Source of the DNA: Leuctra nigra
Taxonomy: Eukaryota > Arthropoda > Insecta > Plecoptera > Leuctridae
NCBI GenBank assembly: GCA_934045905.1
Contig: OW203768.1
Span: 18,986,770-19,050,769 of the forward strand
DNA length: 64,000 nucleotides
Reading direction: 5' to 3'
The notes below the pieces were generated by a model, which was given only the letters and a program-made list of their open reading frames with translations, was not told the DNA's origin and searched no databases. Position numbers and translations under genes: made by a program. This document shows positions 56,180-64,000 of the stretch, in pieces (the first letter of the stretch is position 1; each line of letters starts with the position of its first letter).

Positions 56180-57076
56180 TTATAAGACTTCTTACACTCA
56201 TTACATTACACCCATCAAACACTTATAAGAACTCATTATTACCTACAGACATACGGCTAGGGTTGTCAAACAAATTTTAGTCAGAATATTCATGAAACTT
56301 TCACTTAGGTACTTCAGTTCAAGAGCAGAGGTACTAACCTACCTATTTCTTCTGTTTCAACTTCAGTGAGGTTCCAAGTTCATGCTTTTTATGGCTTTGA
56401 TATTTTGGCGTACTTTTCAGTTACCTACTTTATAAGTAATATCAAACTTACCTATTATTACCTAATACTTAAAAATCAAGGGTCGGATGGGACTATTAGT
56501 ATCTACGACCAAAGATATTATTAAAACTCACATAATATCTTTGGTACGACCCTAAACATAACCATAACATAACCAACCGAACACACCCTCCATTTATCCC
56601 CCCAGTTAGTCCACATCTAATTCCGCTATCACCTCCCCGTCACCGTATTGAACAACTAATAAACGCCGTCACACAGCGAGTGTGAACTGCGATAGCGCGG
56701 GGGGAGGGGAGGGGGGGGGGTGGAGATGAGTTAAGTGGTAATTACCCAGACGCTTCAAGTAGTACGTGCTCGCCGAACATAATCATTATTGCTGCTGCTG
56801 TGCGGGCTGCGGCAAACTCTTTCGCCAGGCGCGAGTGAGGCGGCTTCACGCGCGCTGCGGAAGGTTTGTGGTGCGCTCCGCAGTCCCGCGGCTGACCTCA
56901 CTCGGACTGAGGTTTCTCCGGATTTCCCTCAGTCGAGAGGAAGATTGCGTATTAATAAACCACGACAGTATCTCTCCCACCGTCTGCCAATAGGTATACA
57001 AGATAACAAAATGTTTTGAGCAATTAAAAAAATATTTGAAAAGGAAATCTTCCAATCAATGTGTCTCTTCTATCTC
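56180..57076. other. Spacer with a GC-rich island
   Basis: A small hairpin (ACCAAAGATATTATT and complement) lies at about 56508-56552. 56640-56960 is GC-rich and CpG-rich, unlike its surroundings; a Cys-rich frame at 56766-56993 lies in it but no domain could be assigned. It could be a promoter island, an untranslated exon of the downstream engrailed-family gene, or an old element. Confidence 0.4.
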
Positions 57077-57359
57077 CAGGCGCGTAGGAATGCCCCCCCC
57101 CCCCCTCTGATTCAATTCCCCTCCCTGTGTTTTTATACATTTATGTCAAGCTAAAAATATGCTAAAAAGTGTTAAAATCGCGTAGAAATGCACCAAATTC
57201 AAAATATTTTCGAGACTATGCGCCCCGGACCCGCATCTCACTTGGGGACGGGGGTCCTCCCCCCAGACCCCCAATGTGTTCGTTGCCAATAGTATCTCCA
57301 GCTAAAGTTATTTTACAACATGATTCCCCCTCCTTGCAAATTTCGATCCTACGCGCCTG
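57077..57359. mobile_element. Possible hAT-type MITE (283 bp)
   Basis: Inverted termini CAGGCGCGTAGGA. The interior has GCGCCCCGGACCCGCATCTC and GGGGACGGGGGTCCTCCCCC, close to the interior of 50634-50922. Flanking 8-mers do not match, so no TSD. Confidence 0.6.
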
Positions 57360-58290
57360 AGGGTAACACGAAAGAAGCTCGGTCAGGAAGGACGGCAGTG
57401 AGTGGACTGAAGTCAGAGGTTTTCTAACTTCCCTGTGCCAACTTGATCCGTTGTTGCCACTTTAAATATACCTCGTCTGCAACTCGGACCTTTTATTTCT
57501 CTCCCCTACCATCATCTTCGAATAGTTCCAGTGAATAGTTCAAGGGCGTATCCAGGAGAGGAAACCCTGAGGAACTCAGGGTTCCACTAAAAAAAAACAT
57601 TATTTAAAATATAGACAGAAATGGCGAAAACGTACCAAAATGCTCATAGAATTGATTGAGTTAAAATTCCAAATATTTCCCGGACTTGCATATTAAGTTC
57701 AATAAATGTACCTACTTTTAAAACCTCTTAGTCCAATTTTTGGACATTTTGCAATTTCTAATTCCCAAAAATAGCTACACTGCAATTCAAAATTGCACCA
57801 AAACGAATGACCTTGATACAAAATTTCTTAGGGGATGAGCTTCTGAACCCCCTGTTTTCCGCTGTGAAAAATATTTATAATGTCTGCCCCCCCCCCCCCC
57901 CCCTTGAGCCCAAGGTCGACATACGTTGTAACCGAACAAGTGGTCAGCCCAGAGCGCTTGAACCGACCTCTATGAGCAACGACAGTAAACTTCTTGGCTG
58001 GGTTTTACAACGCACTTGAACGTGACTCCCAAGCCGTGGAGAATTACTCATTTAATTAAAAAAACAAGGAACAAAGAGGAGGGATCATCCCCCCTGCACC
58101 CCATGAGGGGGATGATTCGTCACGGATCAGGAGATTGAATCTCTTGCGTCTCAGTTTGCAATACTCGAGCTCTTCAGGGTGGTTGATTCTGATTAAACAT
58201 GGGGTGCCGGGTGGGAGGTATTTCGTCCAATCATTTAAACAAATTAAAGACAACTTCAAATTTAAAGGTCTAACCCCTTGAATTTGGACT
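57360..58290. other. Gene-free spacer
   Basis: Contains a C17 run at 57887-57903 and ACGAATGACCTTGA near 57802, a word also present at 12821 in the hAT element 10867-12936, suggesting a relic of that family. No gene. Confidence 0.45.
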
Positions 58291-58293
58291 GAT

Positions 58294-58366
58294 GGACATA
58301 GCTCAACGGTAGGTATCATAAGACCGGAAATCCAAGAGTCGTGGGTTCGATCTCACAGGCGCAGTA
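58294..58366 (+). repeat. tRNA-derived SINE head
   Basis: Contains an A-box-like TAGCTCAACGGTAGG and a B-box-like GGGTTCGATCTC, spaced as in a tRNA, but the acceptor ends do not pair. Best read as a tRNA-derived retroposon; its 3' limit was not determined. Confidence 0.45.
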
Positions 58367-58761
58367 GATCTTTGAGGTCTGGAAATTTCGTCGATGTCCA
58401 CCAAAAATTTAAAAAATTGGAGCTCTTGTACCACATAACACATAATATACTTACGTACCTAATCCTGTGAGATTTATACCTATTTACAAAAATTTAAAAA
58501 ATACAATATTTACATATTGCTTTAATTTATAGGTTGATTCGGCTGATTTTGATTTTGCTCCCATGATATTACCAAATGATATGAGTCGACCGAAGACAGA
58601 AGATTAAATATTGTTGCAATCAAGTTTATAAAAAAAAATTATTTTGAATAATTTTGAAAAAATATAGGACAAGGGGAAGGGGGTAATCAAAATAACCTAT
58701 TTTTGGCGTGACGTCCTTTATGTACAGACCCATATGAGGTAATCGTGATATTAATTCATAA

Positions 58762-59116
58762 AAGGCCCGGTCTAAGTTAACTTTTGCCCAGTACACACGA
58801 CACATTCGATCGAATTGGATGCGTGGATTTCAATGTTAAAATGTTCAAGGCCACACATGCGCGATGTGTATGCGCGTGAAATAACATTATAGAGATAGGT
58901 TCTAAAATCCAAGCTCACATCCAATGTTCGAGGTGGATGTGTCGTGTGTACTGGGCTTTTGTACCTACCGGTTTTAACGAAGTTAAATTGCTTCGGATTA
59001 TTATCTAAATTTTGGATTAAATTCAATGTTTCAATTATTTTAAAGTATAATCTGCTTGGCTGTGCCGCCAATTTAATAAAACATGCAGTTAGTCCGGCAT
59101 AAATTAACTGATGGTA
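58762..59116. mobile_element. AGGCCCG hairpin MITE, copy 2, with nested MITE
   Basis: AGGCCCGGTCTAAGTTAACTT at the left and TTAGTCCGGCATAAATTAAC at the right resemble copies at 9529 and 63158. A second hairpin, GCCCAGTACACACGACACAT and complement (about 58787-58956), is nested inside, flanked by TTTT. Confidence 0.6.
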
Positions 59117-60421
59117 AGGAATACCACCCCCTATTTATAGGCTATATATAGCCTATAGGTACTTTATACAGATACTGCACCATGAGAGAGCTAGGTATTA
59201 ATTGAGTGAGGTGAGACAGAATCTAATTATCTCCATTGGGTTATTCATTGTCACGAATTAAAAAATACAAAATCGTTTTGCAATGAAAACCTGAGTTTTA
59301 TGAAAAACTAAAGACTTTTGATGTTTTGCATTTCCCAAATCTTTGATTTCACCCATGATCCATCCATCCCTTCCTAAAGAATATAAGTACCTAGGTGAAA
59401 GGTATTATACCTATTCATTTCCAGATATCCTGAAAATGGCAAATGCATAATGTATCAGGACACAAGTTTAAAAGTTGCTGATTGCTGAATCTACTTAATT
59501 ATGTATCCCGTAAAGAGCAATGTAAAAAGTGGAATGTGAGGCTCACTGGCAACTCTGATTAGCGCTGTGATTTTTTAAAACCTCGTTGTCTCCTGGGAAG
59601 AATATCGAGCGCCATGCATTGAGCGTTTTTACTCACTCACGGAGAAATATATTCCAATACGACGAGCAACGAATCACTACACACTAATGATCCAGGACCA
59701 CACACGTCGATGTACTTGTAACACGACCGCTGATTGGTTCCCCACCTCTCGACCAACCAATCAACACGGTCCAATCATCTCATTGGCTCGGCCACATGAC
59801 TGATGTCTTTATCCTTATCAATATTCCAATATCTACCAAGTCATTCAACTGACAAACGTAATAATCTAATCTAATTCTAAACTACCCTTTTTGTAGTTTA
59901 TTCACAACCCCAAAAGAAAAATTAATCCCTTTTCCATCACGTCAACGGTCTTCTATCTCTCTCAATAGATGAAATTCCTGACTTTTTTCATATCTCCTTC
60001 TCTCTTTCTAACTTATTGTACACACGCAAGGGTGAAGTGGGCGTGTCACTTACCCCCACCTCAAAACCCCGAAGCCATGCCCACAATCTGGTCCCGCCCT
60101 CTTAACGTTCAAGCTGACGTGAATGCCATAGCAACCAAGACCACCAAGACGTCAACAACGCTCTTCTCTTGTCATCTGGTGCTACAGTGCTACAGTGACA
60201 GGGCTACAGTGCAAGAAGAACAGTGCATTTACAAGTGGTAGAAGAATACAGTGATGAAAGTGCGGGAACAGTAAAATAGGCGTTTAGTTGACAGTGATTT
60301 TGAAGAGGTTCATGATTTGAGTGTGGTTAAACCTTAAGACAATGTCCTAGCATAAGTTATAAACATTTAAAATATGGAAAAATTATAGAAGATTTTATTT
60401 TGAACATTGTAATTAAACACA
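59117..60421 (+). promoter_or_regulatory. Engrailed-family upstream region and 5' untranslated region
   Basis: A cluster of CCAAT boxes in both orientations lies at 59733-59737, 59757-59761, 59771-59775 and 59782-59786, about 650 bp before the start codon. Transcription start not determined. An in-frame TAA at 60410-60412 precedes the ATG. Confidence 0.4.
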
Positions 60422-60896
60422 ATGGCGACGCTTGTCTTTCGTCCGACGACGTCCACCTCGCAGCGCCTCGACGCCGCCTCCTGCAGCGACGACGACGAAG
60501 TCCTCAGCGTCGGTAGCGTCTCACCACCGCCGGCGAACCTCCAGAGCGTCGAGGAAGACGCCTGCAGTTCGACGTACACCTCATCGCGGTCCTCCAGTTC
60601 CGCCGACCATCAAGACCTCCAGTTATCGTCGTCGGCGTTGAAGTTCAGCATCGACAACATCCTCAAGCCGGAGTTCGGCAGACACATCAGTCCGATCTAC
60701 AAGTTCCCGGCGAAGAGTGGTGGTAGTGGCTCTGGGAATGGGAGTGCGAAACGAAAAGAGACGGCTGTGGTGCCGATAGACTTGACGGCGAAACAGGCGA
60801 CGACGGGCGCCGCGACGACCACCGGGACGGACTCGAATCAACTGCTCTGGCCGGCGTGGGTGTACTGCACAAGATACTCGGACAGACCCAGCTCAG
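60422..60896 (+). CDS. en: Engrailed/invected homeobox protein, first coding exon (158 codons + 1 nt)
   Basis: Segment-polarity transcription repressor. Seen in order: a Ser-rich acidic N-terminus (MATLVFRPTTSTSQRLDAAS), the EH1 Groucho-binding motif LKFSIDNILKPEFG at about residues 74-87, a Gly/Ser-Lys linker (SGGSGSGNGSAKRKE), and EH2 LLWPAWVYCTRYSDRPSS ending at 158; the EH2 Trp helps contact Extradenticle. Donor GTGAGT at 60897 interrupts the Gly codon in phase 1, where engrailed-family genes have their intron before EH3 and the homeodomain. Those exons lie past the window. The ATG is the first after an in-frame stop and sits in CACAATGG. Paralogue not resolved: invected carries an extra Arg-Ser micro-exon that would be downstream. 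Confidence 0.93.
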
Positions 60897-63800
60897 GTGA
60901 GTCGTCGTACTGAATGTTTTACTTGGTTTTACCAACGTCTCTCTATCACGGTTGAAGGCGAGCAAAATCTATCATGCGTTTTATATCTTGGAAGGTAGAT
61001 TACCTATTTGTTGTAAAATTGTTGACCGTCTGCTCTGAAATCTGGGTAAACTGAATGGTTTGCTTAAACTCTTAAATATAAATACCTCCCAAAAGATAAT
61101 GCCTTTTTATGTAGATTATATTTCCCTTCCTTCGCGGTATGAGGTATACGACGGTATTTATGTCACTAAATTGCACGATTACAGAAATTTTCCATTCTCT
61201 TATTTAATCTGATTCTGATTCGAAGAATACCTTCACGTTATGGTACCTTGAATGTGTTAGTCGTTGTCAATTGATCTCAAAGTTTAACATATAAAATAAA
61301 TAACCTATACCTTTACAGTAAAACACGACGGATGAGGTTTTCATTGAGCACTTTTGGTGCTCTTCATTGGCAGGTTTGATTTGATTAAATATTTGACGAA
61401 AATGTTTTATGTGATGTTAGTATAACCGTCCCTTGCCTGGCTAATTTGTCATCGACGAAATTCTTGGTGATGTGGTTGAAAAATAAGCCACTGTGTGGAA
61501 GGACCGAACCTAAATTATTATTTATTTATTGCTCCATTGTCTTGTCTACCGAACAGTTCTATGAAAACTGAAAGAAAGTTTTGACTGGCGATAATTTAAT
61601 TTTACACCCTTTGATACAAAAGTTCGTGCTGACTTTGAAATAAAAATCCATCCACAGGTTTTTAAAAAACGTTCGATTTTTCGAATCAGACATTTGGAAT
61701 GTTTTATTTCAAATAAGTTATATCAACAAGCTCGAATTTGAATATTTAAAACCCCTATATAGATCAAATTCGCCAAGCATTTAGCAATAAAATGATGGTT
61801 TTGTTATGTGTTGTGTGTTACAAATTGCCCGCACTTTTCAAAGAAATAGGAATTATTCTGGAATGCCTCATTATTGATGGAAATCACCCGCGCAGTATCA
61901 GTAATTACCGCACGTATTATCGAGCTTAATGTATCTATAATTAGGTAATAAATAGTGCTAAAGGTACTCATATCTGTCTATTACCCGATGCTAATAGGTA
62001 GCTAATGACTCAATTAATATTTAATGAGGTACGTTATTTACAAATATCATTTTTGTATCCATGGTTATTTCAACATAGAAAATAATTGTGATTGGACTTT
62101 GAATTATATGGAAGGTAATAATTTACTATGGTAACCGCCCACTGTTCAAATAAACATTCGAATAAAACACTATTTAAACACTTCACGTTTAGTTTTGACG
62201 TTTGATAATTTCGCATTCAATCATAATAAATTATTGAGTGAAATTCAAGTACAACGCCTACTTACTCTGGAATCGAACCGATGATCTTATATCTCATAAA
62301 TTACTTTTGTAAATTTAAAATTGCAAACTCAAATATAGAACTTTCAGATGACAATGAACATTTCGTTTCTTTTACCTTCAGGAAAGGGAATGGAATCCAC
62401 GTAAAAGGTTCCATTTATTGAGAAAAGTTTGCAAGTTTATACGTTGTAAAACGTCTTTCGAAGTCCATGGCATGTTCTTTTGCTTCTGTGGACTTTTACC
62501 AACAAAAGTCCCACACAATTGAGCCTTTTGTGGATTTTATTGTCCTTCTTGCGATACCCTTGTGCAATATTAGTCACGTCAACGTCATCTCAACACCTCC
62601 TGTTTCCAGGAAATCTGCGGTATGATTTTGAATTGAACCAATGAGCACGCTATGAGACATGTATCTCTAAATCATACATGGTTTCAGCACACATCTCTGC
62701 TAATGAGCCTCCTATTGGTTGGCACATTCCTCGAGTGTTCATTGCTTATGTTAATATCGAGATGGTTGGCTAACCGTATCCGACAAGTCGGCAACTTCAA
62801 ACAGATGATATTATTATATCATACTAGTCGGCAAGAGCATTAGAAAAGATAATTACTACCTTACTTAGTATCGTCGAGTACTTGATAAGTTATAAACTAA
62901 CTCGCTACTTGATATAATGACACGTCGAGGATCGAACCCAAAGCCTTGGGTTGAGAGTTATTGGGTCTTTATCCTTATATGTCGTACTCAGAGCCAATTT
63001 AATTCGACGACGTTTTTTTTTATCGATATGCTGTCCAAAATATTTAATTTCAACGAAAATAATTGGGTGCATGCCCATTTTCAAGAAATCCCCGATGGGT
63101 GTAAACCCAGTGAATTGGAAAACCAAACTATTGATTCTATTATTGGTAAAAGTCAATAAGGCCCGGTATTACCAAAGTTAAATTTGCTGGATTAACTAAC
63201 TTTTGGATTAAATTCAACTGTTTCTATCATTTGGAGGTATCTGATTGGCTGTGCCGCCAATTTAATCCAATATTTAGTTAATCCGGCTCAGATTAACTTT
63301 GGTAATACGGGCCCTTAGGCAAGTTTACTTATGCTCTCAGCCTCTCGTAATATTAAAATCATAACTGTTATTTTAAAGCTATTAAATTAAAACGTGACAC
63401 AGTCACTTCATTGTCAATAATTAAATCGAAACATTATTTTGAAATAAACTGTCTTCACCCATAAAAAATAATTTTATGATAAACTTTATTGTTTTTAATT
63501 ATGTCATTCTTAATTAATTCTGTCCATATCAACAAAAGAAAAACTGAAAAGCTGGACGACCATCAACTAACCAGATATGCCATATGAAAAGTTCAATATC
63601 TTGTGGGGGTTACATTTTAACAGCTTTTTAGTTGCCGAAAGTCCATTACAAGAATGCACAAAGCTCAACCATTTTCAAAGTTCATGTGTTCTGACAGTTA
63701 TAACCGTGAAAACCCAAATATTATTCAATTAATGGAGCCCTTTTCTGTATATTCAATCCTCTTCTTTCGTGATACTCTCAAAGTTAGCTTCAAACAAATG

Positions 63801-64000
63801 CAATTAACCTATTTCAAAGGTTAATTCATTTAACGTTTCAGCTATTTAAACTACTGCTACGTCTTTCATCATGCATCTTCTAGAAAGTGTTCGGTGGATT
63901 CTGCTCTGCCTAATTTCCGTCTAAATAGTGATTTACAACCTCCTTGAGAGTCCCAGCGTGAGCTTGGTTCTCGGTCCGAACATTTCAGTCAACGAATCAT
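60897..64000. other. First intron of the engrailed-family gene (at least 3.1 kb)
   Basis: AT-rich. B-box-like words GGTTCGATTCC (minus, near 62270) and GGGTTCGATCCTCG (minus, near 62930) hint at tRNA-derived SINE fragments. One MITE at 63158-63316. No exon recognised. Confidence 0.5.
63158..63316. mobile_element. AGGCCCG hairpin MITE, copy 3 (most intact)
   Basis: AAGGCCCGGTATTACCAAAG and, inverted, AAGGGCCCGTATTACCAAAG; the stem continues through GTTAA..GGATTAACTAA. Centre GGCTGTGCCGCCAATTTAAT is shared with copies 1 and 2. Confidence 0.85.

Noticed and set aside
56766..56993. Cys-rich frame resembling a zinc finger (CAGCGKLF)
   Set aside because: Spacing of hydrophobic and His/Cys residues does not fit a C2H2 or LIM finger; kept only as a GC-rich island.
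60432..60965. Overlapping frames in and opposite the engrailed-family exon
   Set aside because: Arg/Pro/Ser-rich shadows of a GC-rich exon; no conserved motif.
62262..62285. tRNA gene in the engrailed intron (B-box-like GGTTCGATTCC, minus)
   Set aside because: No A box or cloverleaf could be assembled around it; at most a SINE fragment.
62924..62960. Second B-box-like word, GGGTTCGATCCTCG (minus)
   Set aside because: No tRNA fold; probably a SINE relic.

Overview
The window is nuclear DNA of an insect. It has spliceosomal GT..AG introns, a cullin gene stretched over long introns, insect-type NACA and engrailed-family proteins, AT-rich non-coding DNA with frequent TACCTA/TAGGTA words, and a very dense, nested load of transposable elements. 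The order of insect cannot be fixed from the sequence. I see no bacterial, organellar or infectious-virus gene and no CRISPR array.

Host genes, all on the + strand: (1) the C-terminal two thirds of Cullin-1 (Cul1), 8 exons between 8837 and 37115, with the 5' exons upstream of the window; (2) FAM136A, 3 exons, 41245-42568; (3) NACA (nascent polypeptide-associated complex alpha), 4 coding parts, 43401-45136; (4) the first coding exon of an engrailed/invected homeobox gene, 60422-60896, with the homeodomain exons beyond the right edge. Cul1 is the scaffold of SCF ubiquitin ligases, FAM136A is a mitochondrial twin-cysteine protein, NACA escorts nascent chains at the ribosome, and the engrailed-family protein is a developmental repressor. 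They share no pathway.

Mobile DNA fills the rest. The best-supported elements have matching target-site duplications (TSDs): a complete Mutator-like element (MULE, 37664-41216, 9-bp TSD, transposase gene with SWIM zinc finger) sitting 28 bp before the FAM136A start codon; hAT-type elements with 8-bp TSDs at 7724-8271, 10867-12936, 19087-19965, 31446-32029, 50634-50922 and 53950-56171; a 5'-truncated Penelope-like element with a GIY-YIG endonuclease (13787-15283, 12-bp TSD) inside a foldback element; a 5'-truncated LINE with an open 587-codon reverse transcriptase frame (29285-31300); TA-flanked pogo/Tigger-type elements; TTAA-flanked elements; TTA-flanked small palindromic MITEs; and a 2.5-kb foldback element (51087-53591, 5-bp TSD).

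Layout: 1-8836, Cul1 intron/upstream DNA made of satellites and a composite element; 8837-37115, Cul1 exons (about 5% of the span) among nested transposons; 37202-41225, former FAM136A promoter split by the MULE; 41245-45660, compact FAM136A-NACA pair; 45660-59900, gene-free repeat-rich DNA; 59700-64000, engrailed-family promoter, exon 1 and the start of its first intron.

The most unusual signal is a repeat family (copies at about 4589-8530, 21700-23525 and 25840-27190, related sequence at 51680-52000 and 52930-52980). It carries many copies of ACCGGAAGTGACGTCA, which is the composite ETS plus CRE transcription-factor site, in one place as a tandem array of about 118-bp units.
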